Below, one piece after another: positions 51,980 to 61,618 of a stretch of DNA of 64,000 nucleotides. The notes below the pieces were generated by a model. It saw only the letters and a list, made by a program, of their open reading frames with translations. It made no database searches and was not told where the DNA came from. Every line of letters starts with the position of its first letter. The stretch's first letter is position 1. This DNA comes from Pseudomonas sp. C1C7 (lineage in GTDB: Bacteria; Pseudomonadota; Gammaproteobacteria; Pseudomonadales; Pseudomonadaceae). The translations under genes were made by a program, and so were the position numbers. The stretch lies in the NCBI RefSeq assembly GCF_013359595.1, contig NZ_JABFMP010000025.1, forward strand, positions 1-64,000, read 5' to 3'.

Positions 51980-52969
51980 TTAGATTGCCGTGGCCACGTC
52001 CGCCTGCTCACCCAGCAATGGGGTGTGCTGATCCGCCAGCCAGCGGGCTGCCAGTGGCCAGACTTCGGCCTGTGCCGCCTTGCTGACCAGCATCTCTACA
52101 TGCCCGAAATTCTCGGTAAAACCCTGCTCACGCCCCAGGTTGATGAACTGCTTGTGCTCAGAGCCCAACTGATCGAACAGCTTGCGGCACGCCCAGGCCG
52201 GATCCTGATGATCCCCCGCCGCACTCACCGCCAGTACCGGTAGCTGGACCTCGGCCAGGCCGGCCCACCAATCCTTGTCGGCATCGCCAAAGCGCCCGAA
52301 CAGGCCGAACCAGCGCATGCTCTCAAGCGCCAGGCCGATGGGCTCGTCTTCCGGCCCACGCTTGAGCCGGGACCCGGACAGCTGGGCGAAACGCTTGAGA
52401 ATGAAGCGCCCGCTCCACTCCACCGGCGGGATCTTCAACGGCCAGTAGGTGCGGCTGACCTGAGTGCCGAAAAACGCCACGGACGCCACCACCGGCTCGC
52501 CGATGTATTGACCACCCAAGGCTGCGGCCAGGGTGATGCCGCCCAGCGAATGGCCGATCCAGTGCGGGATCTGGCCGCTCTGCTCGCGAACGAAGGCGCC
52601 AATGGCCGGCAGATCGTAGCGCGCGTAGTCGGCGACGCGGTTCTTGCGGTAGTCCAGGTTGCGCTGGGACAGGCCGTGGCCGCGCATTTCCGGAATCCAC
52701 ACGTCGTATCCCAGCCGCGTCAGATGCGCGCCCAGGCCCAGGCCTTTGGGGGAAAACCAGAAGCGTCGGTTGGAAAAGCTGCCGTGCAGCAGGATCACCG
52801 GCACGCCGCGCACCGCTGGCTCATCGGCCATGCCCAGGCGCGTCACCGCGATTTCGACGCTGGCGTCAGGGCTGTTCGCGGGTTTCAAACGATAGACATC
52901 TTCGCTCAGATCACCGCGTCGTTCGGCGCTGATCAGGGCGACAGGAAATAGGTTGCTGCTGCTTTGCAT
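51980..52969 (-). CDS. Alpha/beta-fold hydrolase (esterase)
   Basis: The 329-residue protein has an alpha/beta hydrolase core: oxyanion HGSFSNRRFW (after VPVILL), nucleophile elbow GHSLGG, and a late His in NFGHVEMLVS. The substrate is not evident; homologues sit beside ppsA in other Pseudomonas. The ATG at 52969 is preferred. It lies downstream of the ppsA terminator and probably has its own promoter. Confidence 0.9.
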   Translation of the reverse strand: MQSSSNLFPVALISAERRGDLSEDVYRLKPANSPDASVEIAVTRLGMADEPAVRGVPVILLHGSFSNRRFWFSPKGLGLGAHLTRLGYDVWIPEMRGHGLSQRNLDYRKNRVADYARYDLPAIGAFVREQSGQIPHWIGHSLGGITLAAALGGQYIGEPVVASVAFFGTQVSRTYWPLKIPPVEWSGRFILKRFAQLSGSRLKRGPEDEPIGLALESMRWFGLFGRFGDADKDWWAGLAEVQLPVLAVSAAGDHQDPAWACRKLFDQLGSEHKQFINLGREQGFTENFGHVEMLVSKAAQAEVWPLAARWLADQHTPLLGEQADVATAI

Positions 52970-52981
52970 AATCTCTTGCAC

Positions 52982-53013
52982 AAAAAAGGGCGGCTTCCGG
53001 AGGAGCCCGCCCT
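52982..53013 (-). terminator. Intrinsic terminator after ppsA
   Basis: On the minus strand AGGGCGG and CCGCCCT form a stem with a 13-base loop, followed by six Ts (52987-52982). It lies between ppsA and the hydrolase start. Confidence 0.85.
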
Positions 53014-53040
53014 ACTTCAATCTCTAAAAACGGCAACTCC

Positions 53041-53110
53041 CGTAGGAGCACAGCTTGCTGGCGATGGCGATTCTGAAGACGCCATCGCGGGCAAGCCTTG
53101 CTCCTACAGG
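53041..53110. repeat. REPIN-like inverted pair downstream of ppsA
   Basis: CGTAGGAGCACAGCTTGCTG at 53041-53060 and its inverted relative GCGGGCAAGCCTTGCTCCTA at about 53088-53107 bracket a 30-base loop. It lies between the ppsA stop and the terminator. Confidence 0.8.
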
Positions 53111-53131
53111 GAGCGAGCCGTTCACACTCGA

Positions 53132-55507
53132 TCAAGCCGAAGCCTGACCCTCTGCCAGGAAGAACCAGGTCTCCAGTACGGAGTCAGGGTTCAGCGACAC
53201 GCTTTCGATGCCTTGTTCCATCAGCCACTTGGCCAGGTCCGGGTGGTCCGAAGGGCCCTGACCGCAGATGCCGATGTACTTGCCGGCCTTGTTGCACGCG
53301 GCAATGGCGTTTGCCAAAAGCTTCTTGACCGCCGGATTACGCTCGTCGAACAGGTGCGCGATGATGCCCGAGTCGCGGTCCAGGCCCAGGGTCAGCTGGG
53401 TCAGGTCGTTGGAGCCGATGGAGAAGCCGTCGAAGTACTCGAGGAACTCTTCGGCCAGGATCGCGTTGGACGGCAGCTCGCACATCATGATGACGCGCAG
53501 GCCGTTGTCGCCGCGGGCCAGGCCGTTCTTGGCCAGCAGATCCACCACCTGGCTCGCTTCGCCCAAAGTACGGACGAACGGCACCATGATTTCAACGTTG
53601 GTCAGGCCCATCTCGTTGCGCACACGCTTGAGGGCGCGGCATTCGAGCTCGAAGCAGTCACGGAACGATTCACTGATGTAACGCGAAGCGCCGCGGAAGC
53701 CCAGCATCGGGTTTTCTTCTTCCGGCTCGTACAGCTTGCCGCCGATCAGGTTGGCGTATTCGTTGGACTTGAAGTCCGACAGACGCACGATGACCTTCTT
53801 CGGATAGAACGCCGCCGCCAGGGTGCTGATGCCTTCGACCAGTTTTTCGACGTAGAAGCCGACCGGATCGTTGTAACCGGCAATGCGCTTGTCGACGCTT
53901 TCCTTGATGTCCAGCGGCAGACCGTCGTAGTTCAGCAATGCCTTGGGGTGCACGCCGATCATGCGGTTGATGATGAACTCCAGGCGGGCCAGGCCCACAC
54001 CGGCGTTCGGCAGCTGTGCGAAGTCAAAGGCACGGTCCGGGTTGCCGACGTTCATCATGATCTTGAACGGCAGGTCCGGCATGGCGTCCACGGAGTTCTT
54101 CTTGATGTCGAAGCCCAGTTCGCCCTCGAAGATGTAACCGGTGTCGCCTTCGGCGCAGGAAACGGTCACGCCCTGGCCTTCCTTCAGCAGTTCGGTGGCG
54201 TTGCCGCAACCGACCACGGCCGGAATGCCCAGCTCACGGGCGATGATCGCCGCGTGGCAGGTACGACCGCCACGGTTGGTGACGATGGCGCTGGCGCGCT
54301 TCATGACCGGTTCCCAGTCCGGGTCGGTCATGTCGGAAACCAGTACGTCGCCGACCTGGACCTTGTCCATCTCGGACACGTCCTTGATGATGCGGACCTT
54401 ACCGGCGCCGATGCGCTGGCCAATGGCGCGACCTTCCACCAGCACGGTGCCGGTTTCCTTGAGCAGGTAACGTTCCATGACGTTGGCCTGGGTGCGGCTC
54501 TTCACGGTTTCCGGACGGGCCTGCACGATGTACAGCTTGCCGTCGTCACCGTCCTTGGCCCATTCGATGTCCATCGGGCACTGGTAGTGCTTCTCGATGA
54601 TCATCGCCTGCTTGGCCAGCTCGCTGACTTCGGCGTCGGTCAGGCAGAAACGCGCGCGGTCGGCCTTGTCGACATCGACGGTCTTGACCGAACGACCGGC
54701 CTTGGCCTCGTCGCCGTAGATCATCTTGATGGCCTTGCTGCCCAGGTTGCGGCGCAGGATGGCCGGACGACCGGCGGTCAGGGTGTTCTTGTGGACGTAG
54801 AATTCGTCCGGGTTCACCGCACCTTGCACGACGGTTTCACCCAGGCCGTAGGCGCCGGTGATGAACACGACATCGCGAAAGCCCGATTCGGTATCGAGGG
54901 TGAACATCACGCCGGCGGTGCCGGTTTCGGAGCGGACCATGCGTTGTACGCCGGCCGACAGGGCAACCAACTTGTGGTCGAAGCCCTGATGCACGCGATA
55001 GGAAATCGCGCGATCGTTGAATAGGGAGGCGAACACCTCTTTGGCGGCGCGGATGACGTTATCCACACCACGGATGTTCAAAAAGGTTTCCTGCTGACCG
55101 GCGAAGGAGGCGTCCGGCAAGTCTTCCGCGGTAGCGGAAGAGCGCACGGCCACGGCCACGTCGGGATTGCCGGCGGACAGGGTGGCGAATGCGGCGCGGA
55201 TTTCGGCGTTCAGTTTCTCGGGGAACTCGGCTTCCATGATCCATTGACGGATCTGGGCACCGGTTTTGGCCAGAGCATTCACATCATCGACGTCCAGTGC
55301 ATCCAGGGCGTCGTGAATCTGCTGGTTCAGGCCGCTCAGTTCCAGGAAGTCGCGATAAGCCTGAGCGGTTGTGGCGAAGCCGCCGGGCACCGATACACCG
55401 GCACCTGCAAGGTTGCTGATCATCTCGCCCAGGGATGCGTTCTTGCCCCCCACATGCTCAACATCGTGTTTGCCGAGCTTATCGAGGGAAACTACGTACT
55501 CTACCAA
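53132..55507 (-). CDS. ppsA: Phosphoenolpyruvate synthase
   Basis: This 791-residue enzyme converts pyruvate and ATP to PEP, AMP and phosphate for gluconeogenesis. Domains in order are the ATP-grasp nucleotide-binding part (GGKNASLGEM, RSSATAEDLPDASFAGQQET), the phosphohistidine swivel domain with His418 in NRGGRTCHAAII, and the PEP-binding barrel (GFRGASRYISESF, GSNDLTQLTLGLDRD). The start is TTG at 55507, supported by GGAGA seven bases upstream. Divergent from its regulator gene ppsR. It pairs logically with propionate catabolism, which ends in pyruvate. Confidence 0.97.
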   Translation of the reverse strand: MVEYVVSLDKLGKHDVEHVGGKNASLGEMISNLAGAGVSVPGGFATTAQAYRDFLELSGLNQQIHDALDALDVDDVNALAKTGAQIRQWIMEAEFPEKLNAEIRAAFATLSAGNPDVAVAVRSSATAEDLPDASFAGQQETFLNIRGVDNVIRAAKEVFASLFNDRAISYRVHQGFDHKLVALSAGVQRMVRSETGTAGVMFTLDTESGFRDVVFITGAYGLGETVVQGAVNPDEFYVHKNTLTAGRPAILRRNLGSKAIKMIYGDEAKAGRSVKTVDVDKADRARFCLTDAEVSELAKQAMIIEKHYQCPMDIEWAKDGDDGKLYIVQARPETVKSRTQANVMERYLLKETGTVLVEGRAIGQRIGAGKVRIIKDVSEMDKVQVGDVLVSDMTDPDWEPVMKRASAIVTNRGGRTCHAAIIARELGIPAVVGCGNATELLKEGQGVTVSCAEGDTGYIFEGELGFDIKKNSVDAMPDLPFKIMMNVGNPDRAFDFAQLPNAGVGLARLEFIINRMIGVHPKALLNYDGLPLDIKESVDKRIAGYNDPVGFYVEKLVEGISTLAAAFYPKKVIVRLSDFKSNEYANLIGGKLYEPEEENPMLGFRGASRYISESFRDCFELECRALKRVRNEMGLTNVEIMVPFVRTLGEASQVVDLLAKNGLARGDNGLRVIMMCELPSNAILAEEFLEYFDGFSIGSNDLTQLTLGLDRDSGIIAHLFDERNPAVKKLLANAIAACNKAGKYIGICGQGPSDHPDLAKWLMEQGIESVSLNPDSVLETWFFLAEGQASA

Positions 55508-55681
55508 GGTGATCTCTCCACTAACTGTGTTGGAAAAGCTCAGAAGCCGGCTGCCAAAGGGGGCGTTTGCCGGCTGTATGGCCTGGACCTGGAAAATAAG
55601 TGAGAATGCCGGCCATTGGCGGCCGGCAAATCGCGCCTATCATATCCAAGATTCGTCACTAGCTTAAGGCCCAAGGTGCAA

Positions 55682-56500
55682 ATGAAACGATCTGCTTTCT
55701 TTATCTCCGATGGCACCGGCATCACTGCCGAAACCCTGGGTCAAAGCCTTCTGGCGCAGTTCGAAAACATTACCTTCAGCAAATTCACGCGGCCATACAT
55801 CGACAGCGTGGATAAAGCGCGGGCCATGGTACAACAAATCAACAAAGCCGCCGAAGTCGACGGCTTTCGTCCGATTATCTTCGACACCATCGTCAATCAG
55901 GACATTCGTGAGATCCTCGCAACTTCCAATGGTTTCATGATCGACATTTTCTCGACCTTCCTGGCGCCTCTGGAACAGGAACTGACCGAGCATTCCTCCT
56001 ATTCCGTCGGCAAATCCCACTCGATCGGCTCCAACTCCAATTACATGGAGCGGATCGAGGCGGTGAACTTCGCCCTCGACAACGACGACGGCGCCCGCAC
56101 GCACTACTACGACAAGGCCGACCTGATCCTGGTGGGCGTGTCGCGCTGCGGCAAGACACCTACCTGTCTGTACATGGCCATGCAATTCGGCATCCGCGCG
56201 GCCAACTACCCGCTGACCGAAGACGACATGGAGCGCCTGACCCTGCCAAGCGCCCTGCGCGCCCACCAGCACAAGCTGTTCGGCCTGACCATCGACCCCG
56301 ACCGCCTGACCGCGATCCGCAACGAGCGCAAGCCCAACAGCCGCTATTCGAGCTACGCCCAGTGCGAGTTCGAAGTGCGCGAGGTGGAGAACCTGTTCCG
56401 TCGCGAGAACATTCCGAACATCAACTCCACGCATTTTTCCGTTGAAGAAATCTCGGCGAAGATTCTTGTGGAGAAAGGGGTGGAGCGGCGGTTCAAGTAA
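55682..56500 (+). CDS. ppsR: PEP synthase regulatory kinase/pyrophosphorylase (PSRP)
   Basis: The 272-residue DUF299 protein has the P-loop GVSRCGKTP (residues 152-160) and the family opening MKRSAFFISDGTGITAETLG. It inactivates PEP synthase by ADP-dependent phosphorylation and reactivates it by phosphate-dependent removal. The gene is divergent from ppsA with 174 bases between. Directly downstream is the repeat that cuts prpD. Confidence 0.97.
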   Translation: MKRSAFFISDGTGITAETLGQSLLAQFENITFSKFTRPYIDSVDKARAMVQQINKAAEVDGFRPIIFDTIVNQDIREILATSNGFMIDIFSTFLAPLEQELTEHSSYSVGKSHSIGSNSNYMERIEAVNFALDNDDGARTHYYDKADLILVGVSRCGKTPTCLYMAMQFGIRAANYPLTEDDMERLTLPSALRAHQHKLFGLTIDPDRLTAIRNERKPNSRYSSYAQCEFEVREVENLFRRENIPNINSTHFSVEEISAKILVEKGVERRFK

Positions 56501-56520
56501 GGGAGGCAGCTACAAGCGGC

Positions 56521-56600
56521 AAGCTGCAAGCTGCAAGCTGCAAGCAACAGCGCTGTTGCCTTTACTTGCAGCTTGAGGCTCAAAGCTTGCAGCTGCTCCC
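56521..56600. repeat. Tandem and inverted AAGCTGC repeat at the prpD break point
   Basis: AAGCTGC is repeated three and a half times at 56521-56545, then a palindrome GCAACAGC/GCTGTTGC follows at 56544-56559. Inverted copies (ACTTGCAGCTTGAGG, AGCTTGCAGCTGC) lie at 56563-56595. The block joins the ppsR end to the truncated prpD. It can fold into a large hairpin and looks like a Pseudomonas dispersed repeat. Confidence 0.85.
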
Positions 56601-57366
56601 ACTGTTTCGCGCTCAGCACACCGGGAATGCCCATCTCACCGCGCATGGCGATGTCCGCCAGACGCACGCCCCGGCTGGAAGCATCCCCCGCCGCCCAGGA
56701 CTTGCGTGATCCGGCGTTCGGCGCATGGCGATAAGTACGCAGTGCCTGACCGTCGGCGAACGCATGGGACAACGCGGACAACAGCTGCTCGCGGTTGGCC
56801 CCCATCAATTTGGCGGTGACCGCGGTCGAGGCGACTTTCACCAGAATCACGTGATCGAGACCGACCCGATTGAAGGAGTTTTCCAGGGCAATCACGCCCT
56901 GAATCTCGTGGGCCATGATCATCGCGTCGAGCACTGTACGCAGGGTCAGCGGCGCATCGCCACCGGCCAGGCGCTTTTGTGATAAATGGTCAGCCACCGC
57001 GAGGATGCCGCCGAGGTTATCCGACGGATGGCCCCACTCCGCGGCCAGCCAGGTGTCGTTGTAATCGAGCCAGCGCACGGTGCAACCGATGTCCCACGCC
57101 GCCTTGACCGGGTCCAGCCGATAGGAGGTCCCCGGCACCCGCGCACCGAACGGCACGACCGAGCCTTCGACAACCGGCCCCAGATGCTTGGTGCACTCGG
57201 GAAAACGCAGCGCCAGCAAGCCACAGCCCAGGGTGTCCATCAGGCAGTTGCGGGCGGTGTTCAGGGCTTCTTCGGATTCGATGCGGAAATCGAGGACGTA
57301 GTCGGCAATGTCCTGCAGGACCTGGTCGTAGTCCGGGCGATTGTTCAGGTCAACGTTGGCGCTCAT
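56597..57366 (-). pseudogene. prpD: Truncated 2-methylcitrate dehydratase gene (N-terminal half only)
   Basis: The first 256 or so residues are a good MmgE/PrpD match (ARNCLMDTLGCGLLALRFPE, HPSDNLGGILAVADHL, NAGSRKSWAAGDASSRGVRL, GIPGVLSAKQW). Homology then stops. The frame continues through the repeat and antisense to ppsR until 56353 (QALSLKLQVKATALLLAACS), giving a 337-residue product with a nonsense tail. The full protein is about 494 residues, so the C-terminal half of the enzyme is missing. AcnD with PrpF, encoded just upstream in transcription order, can replace PrpD, which probably allowed the loss. Confidence 0.88.
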
Positions 57367-57459
57367 GTTCGATTCACTCGTGAGGTGGTTCGTTGATGGG
57401 ACCTCGGTTCGGGCGATCACGGCGGATGACAACATTCTTGTTCTGAAACGCAATCCCCG

Positions 57460-57546
57460 TGCAGGAGCTGCCGAAGGCTGCGATCTTTTGATTTTGTTTT
57501 TTGAAGATCAAGATCAAAGGATCGCAGCCTTCGGCAGCGCCTACAC
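57460..57546. repeat. REPIN between prpF and the prpD remnant
   Basis: Arms GCAGGAGCTGCCGAAGGCTG and CGCAGCCTTCGGCAGCGCCT with GCGATCTTTTGAT/ATCAAAGGATCGC extensions form an inverted pair, the same family as 15451-15534. It makes up nearly half of the 197-base gap. Confidence 0.9.
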
Positions 57547-57563
57547 AGGGTTTTGTTGCGAGC

Positions 57564-58754
57564 TTAGAAGGAATCGCCCGGCACGCGAACGTAGCCTTCC
57601 ATCAACACCCGCGCACTGCGGCTCATGATGGCCTTGTTCACGGTCCACTCGCCGTTGACCAGGCTGGCCTCGGCGCCCACGCGCAAGGTCCCGGACGGAT
57701 GCCCGAAACGCACCGCATTACGCTCGATGCCACCGGCCGCGAGGTTCACCAGGGTGCCGGTAATCGCCGCCGCCGTGCCGATTGCCACTGCCGCGGTGCC
57801 CATCATCGCGTGGTGCAGCTTGCCCATGGACAGCGCACGCACCAGCAGGTCGACATCACCGGCCGCAATCGCCTTGCCGCTGGAGGAAACATAGTCGGCA
57901 GGCTTGGCGACGAACGCCACTTTCGGCGTGTGCTGACGCTTGGCCGCTTCGTCGACGTTCGCGATCAGGCCCATGCGCACGGCGCCGTAGGCGCGGATGG
58001 TCTCGAACATCAGCAGCGCTTTCGGGTCGCCATTGATCGCGCCTTGCAACTCGGTGCCCTTGTAACCGATGTCTTCGGCATTGACGAAGATGGTCGGGAT
58101 GCCGGCGTTGATCATGGTCGCCTTGAAGGTGCCGACGCCCGGGACTTCCAGGTCGTCGACCAGGTTGCCGGTGGGGAACATCGAACCGCCCGCGCCCTCT
58201 TCTTCCGCCGCCGGATCGAGGAACTCGACCTGAACTTCAGCCGCCGGGAAGGTCACGCCGTCGAGTTCGAAATCGCCGGTTTCCTGCACTTCACCGTTGG
58301 TGATCGGTACGTGAGCGATGATGGTCTTGCCGATGTTGGCCTGCCACACGCGCACCACGGCCACGCCGTTGTGCGGGATGCGGCTGGCATCCACCAGACC
58401 GTTGCTGATGGCGAACGAACCGACCGCTGCGGTCAGGTTGCCGCAGTTGCCGCTCCAGTCCACGAAGGGCTTGTCGATGGAGACCTGACCGAACAGGTAG
58501 TCGACGTCGTGATCGGCCTTGATGCTTTTCGACAGAATCACGGTCTTGCTGGTGCTGGACGTCGCGCCGCCCATGCCGTCGATCTGCTTGTCGTACGGAT
58601 CGGGGCTGCCGATCACGCGCAGCAGCAGGGCATCGCGGGCCGGCCCCGGAACCTGGGCCACTTCCGGCAGATCCTGCAGGCTGAAGAACACGCCCTTGCT
58701 GGTGCCGCCGCGCATGTAGGTGGCGGGAATCTTGATTTGAGCTGGATGAGCCAT
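57564..58754 (-). CDS. prpF: 2-methylaconitate cis-trans isomerase PrpF
   Basis: This 396-residue protein has the PrpF/DapF-like fold with YMRGGTSKGVFFSLQDLP at the start and DWSGNCGNLTAAVGSFAISN, including the catalytic-type Cys in NCGN. It isomerises the trans-2-methylaconitate made by AcnD so the cycle can continue. A strong AAGGAG ribosome-binding site precedes the ATG at 58754. It lies downstream of acnD with a hairpin between. Confidence 0.96.
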   Translation of the reverse strand: MAHPAQIKIPATYMRGGTSKGVFFSLQDLPEVAQVPGPARDALLLRVIGSPDPYDKQIDGMGGATSSTSKTVILSKSIKADHDVDYLFGQVSIDKPFVDWSGNCGNLTAAVGSFAISNGLVDASRIPHNGVAVVRVWQANIGKTIIAHVPITNGEVQETGDFELDGVTFPAAEVQVEFLDPAAEEEGAGGSMFPTGNLVDDLEVPGVGTFKATMINAGIPTIFVNAEDIGYKGTELQGAINGDPKALLMFETIRAYGAVRMGLIANVDEAAKRQHTPKVAFVAKPADYVSSSGKAIAAGDVDLLVRALSMGKLHHAMMGTAAVAIGTAAAITGTLVNLAAGGIERNAVRFGHPSGTLRVGAEASLVNGEWTVNKAIMSRSARVLMEGYVRVPGDSF

Positions 58755-58774
58755 GGTGCTCGTTACTCCTTAAA

Positions 58775-58806
58775 ACAGACACGGGACTCGAAAGCCCCGT
58801 GTCTGT
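58775..58806 (-). terminator. Hairpin with T-run between acnD and prpF
   Basis: On the minus strand ACAGACACGGG and CCCGTGTCTGT form a perfect 11-bp stem with a ten-base loop followed by TTTT, immediately before the prpF ribosome-binding site. It could act as a partial terminator or as an mRNA processing/stability hairpin within the operon. Confidence 0.72.
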
Positions 58807-58817
58807 ACTGCCTGTGT

Positions 58818-61412
58818 TTAGACGGCTACCGCCGATTCTTCGAGGAAGTCCTGGGCGAAGCGCTGCAACACGCCGCCGGCCTCGTAGATCGACACTTCTT
58901 CGGCGGTGTCGAGACGGCAGGTCACCGGCACCTCGACGTGTTCGCCGTTCTTGCGATGGATCACCAGGGTCAAATCGGCGCGCGGCGTGCGCTCGCCAAT
59001 CACGTCATAGACTTCGGTGCCGTCGATGGCCAGGGTATGGCGGTCGGTGCCCGGCTTGAACTCCAGCGGCAGCACGCCCATGCCCACCAGGTTGGTGCGG
59101 TGGATGCGCTCGAAGCCTTCGGCGACGATCGCCTCGACACCCGCCAGACGCACGCCCTTGGCGGCCCAGTCGCGGGACGAGCCCTGACCGTAGTCGGCAC
59201 CGGCGATGATGATCAGCGACTGCTTGCGATCCATGTAGGTCTCGATGGCTTCCCACATGCGCATCACTTTGCCTTCCGGCTCGACGCGGGCCAGGGAGCC
59301 CTGCTTGACCTTGCCGTTTTCCTGAACCATTTCATTGAACAGTTTCGGGTTGGCGAAGGTGGCGCGCTGCGCGGTCAGGTGGTCGCCACGGTGCGTCGCG
59401 TAAGAGTTGAAGTCCTCTTCCGGCAGGCCCATTTTCGCCAGGTATTCGCCGGCGGCGCTGTCCATCATGATCGCGTTGGACGGCGACAGGTGGTCGGTGG
59501 TGATGTTGTCCGGCAGTACCGCCAGTGGGCGCATGCCCTTGAGCGGACGGGCGCCGGCCAGTGCACCTTCCCAGTACGGCGGACGGCGGATGTAGGTGCT
59601 CATCTCGCGCCAGTCGTACAGCGGTGCGACTTTCGGGCCGTTGTCTTCGTGGATGGCGAACATCGGGATGTAGACCTGACGGAACTGCTCAGGCTTCACG
59701 GAAGCCTTCACGACGGCGTCGACTTCTTCATCGCTCGGCCAGATGTCCTTCAGGCGGATTTCCTTGCCATCGACCACGCCCAACACGTCTTTTTCGATGT
59801 CGAAACGGATGGTCCCGGCGATGGCGTAGGCGACCACCAGCGGTGGCGAGGCGAGGAACGCCTGCTTGGCGTACGGGTGAATCCGCCCGTCGAAGTTGCG
59901 GTTGCCGGACAGTACGGCGGTGGCGTACAGGTCGCGGTCGATGATTTCCTGCTGGATGACAGGGTCCAGTGCACCGGACATGCCGTTGCAGGTGGTGCAG
60001 GCGAAGGCCACGACACCGAAACCGAGCTGTTCGAGTTCATCGGTCAGGCCGGCTTCGTCCAGGTACAGGGCCACGGTTTTCGAGCCCGGGGCCAGGGACG
60101 ACTTGACCCAAGGCTTGCGGGTCAGGCCCAGCTTGTTGGCGTTGCGCGCCAGCAGGCCGGCGGCGATCACGTTGCGCGGGTTGCTGGTGTTGGTGCAACT
60201 GGTGATGGCGGCGATGATCACCGCGCCGTCCGGCATCTGGCCCGGGACGTCTTCCCACTGGCCGGAAATGCCCTTGGCCGCTAGATCCGACACCGCGACA
60301 CGGGCGTGCGGGTTGCTCGGGCCTGCCATATTGCGCACGACCGAGGACAGATCGAACGTCAGGCCGCGCTCGTATTGCGCGCCCTTGAGGCTGTCCGCCC
60401 ACAGGCCGATCTGCTTGGCGTATTGCTCGACCAGTTGCACCTGCTCGTCATCACGACCGGTGAGCTTGAGGTAGTCGATGGTCTGCTGATCGATGTAGAA
60501 CATCGCGGCGGTGGCGCCGTACTCGGGAGCCATGTTGGAGATGGTCGCACGGTCGCCCAGGGTCAGCGCCGAGGCGCCTTCGCCGAAGAACTCCAGCCAT
60601 GCACCGACCACCTTCTGCTTGCGCAGGAACTCGGTGAGCGCCAGCACCATGTCGGTGGCGGTGATGCCCGGTTGCAGCTTTCCGGTCAGTTCGACGCCGA
60701 CGCTTTCCGGCAGGCGCATCCAGGAGGCGCGGCCGAGCATCACGCTTTCCGCTTCCAGGCCACCAACACCGATGGCGATCACGCCCAGCGCATCGACGTG
60801 CGGGGTGTGGCTGTCGGTGCCGACGCAGGTGTCGGGGAACGCTACACCGTCACGGACCTGGATCACCGGAGACATTTTCTCCAGGTTGATCTGGTGCATG
60901 ATGCCGTTGCCGGGCGGGATCACGTCGACGTTCTTGAACGCCTTCTTGGTCCAGTTGATGAAGTGGAAACGGTCTTCGTTGCGACGGTCTTCGATGGCGC
61001 GGTTCTTCTCGAACGCCTCCGGATCGAAACCACCGCGCTCGACGGCCAGGGAGTGGTCGACGATCAGTTGGGTCGGCACCACCGGGTTCACTTGCGCCGG
61101 GTCACCGCCCTGCTGGGCGATGGCGTCACGCAGGCCGGCGAGGTCCACCAGGGCGGTCTGGCCGAGAATGTCGTGGCACACCACGCGGGCCGGGAACCAT
61201 GGGAAGTCGAGGTCGCGCTTGCGCTCGATGAACTGCTTCAACGATTCGGTGAGCGTGGCCGGGTCGCAGCGACGCACAAGGTTTTCCGCCAGCACGCGGG
61301 AGGTGTACGGCAGGGTGTCGTAGGCGCCAGGCTGGATAGCCTCGACCGCCGCGCGGACATCGAAGTAATCCAGATGGCTGCCGGGCAGCGTTTTACGGAA
61401 TTCTGTGTTCAT
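58818..61412 (-). CDS. acnD: Fe/S-dependent 2-methylisocitrate dehydratase AcnD
   Basis: The 864-residue aconitase-family enzyme dehydrates 2-methylcitrate. Iron-sulfur cysteines are visible in AAITSCTNTSNP and FACTTCNGMSGA. Other aconitase motifs include VCHDILGQTALVDLAGLRDA and DYGQGSSRDWAAKG near the C terminus. The start at 61412 begins MNTEFRKTLPGSHLDYFDVR. AcnD makes an isomer that needs PrpF, explaining the gene pair. It is the functional replacement for the truncated prpD. Confidence 0.97.
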   Translation of the reverse strand: MNTEFRKTLPGSHLDYFDVRAAVEAIQPGAYDTLPYTSRVLAENLVRRCDPATLTESLKQFIERKRDLDFPWFPARVVCHDILGQTALVDLAGLRDAIAQQGGDPAQVNPVVPTQLIVDHSLAVERGGFDPEAFEKNRAIEDRRNEDRFHFINWTKKAFKNVDVIPPGNGIMHQINLEKMSPVIQVRDGVAFPDTCVGTDSHTPHVDALGVIAIGVGGLEAESVMLGRASWMRLPESVGVELTGKLQPGITATDMVLALTEFLRKQKVVGAWLEFFGEGASALTLGDRATISNMAPEYGATAAMFYIDQQTIDYLKLTGRDDEQVQLVEQYAKQIGLWADSLKGAQYERGLTFDLSSVVRNMAGPSNPHARVAVSDLAAKGISGQWEDVPGQMPDGAVIIAAITSCTNTSNPRNVIAAGLLARNANKLGLTRKPWVKSSLAPGSKTVALYLDEAGLTDELEQLGFGVVAFACTTCNGMSGALDPVIQQEIIDRDLYATAVLSGNRNFDGRIHPYAKQAFLASPPLVVAYAIAGTIRFDIEKDVLGVVDGKEIRLKDIWPSDEEVDAVVKASVKPEQFRQVYIPMFAIHEDNGPKVAPLYDWREMSTYIRRPPYWEGALAGARPLKGMRPLAVLPDNITTDHLSPSNAIMMDSAAGEYLAKMGLPEEDFNSYATHRGDHLTAQRATFANPKLFNEMVQENGKVKQGSLARVEPEGKVMRMWEAIETYMDRKQSLIIIAGADYGQGSSRDWAAKGVRLAGVEAIVAEGFERIHRTNLVGMGVLPLEFKPGTDRHTLAIDGTEVYDVIGERTPRADLTLVIHRKNGEHVEVPVTCRLDTAEEVSIYEAGGVLQRFAQDFLEESAVAV

Positions 61413-61482
61413 CAGTCGGGACTCGGTCACGGTTATTACAAAGGGTGGGGCCTGGTGCCGGAGTTGAAGTTCACACCATCCA

Positions 61483-61575
61483 CTGTGGGAGCGGGCTTGC
61501 CCGCGATGACTGAGTCACATCCGACAAAGATGTCGAATGACCCACCGCTATCGCGGGCAAGCCCGCTCCCACAGG
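61483..61575. repeat. REPIN between prpC and acnD
   Basis: The arms TGTGGGAGCGGGCTTGCCCG and CGGGCAAGCCCGCTCCCACA form an inverted pair with a 50-base loop. It is the same family as 9571-9721. It occupies half of the 206-base gap inside the prp operon. Confidence 0.9.
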
Positions 61576-61618
61576 GATTTGCGTTACGTTCAAATCCCTG
61601 CGTCAAAGCCCCCACCAT

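Noticed and set aside
52964..55024. Open frame of 686 codons opposite ppsA
   Set aside because: Antisense shadow; ppsA has all catalytic motifs.
56353..56596. Tail of the prpD frame as a genuine new C-terminal domain
   Set aside because: It is a translation of the AAGCTGC repeat and of the antisense strand of ppsR, so it is a readthrough tail, not a domain.
57501..60284. Open frame of 927 codons opposite prpF and acnD
   Set aside because: Antisense shadow of two well-defined enzymes; it starts inside a REP repeat and has no recognisable domain.
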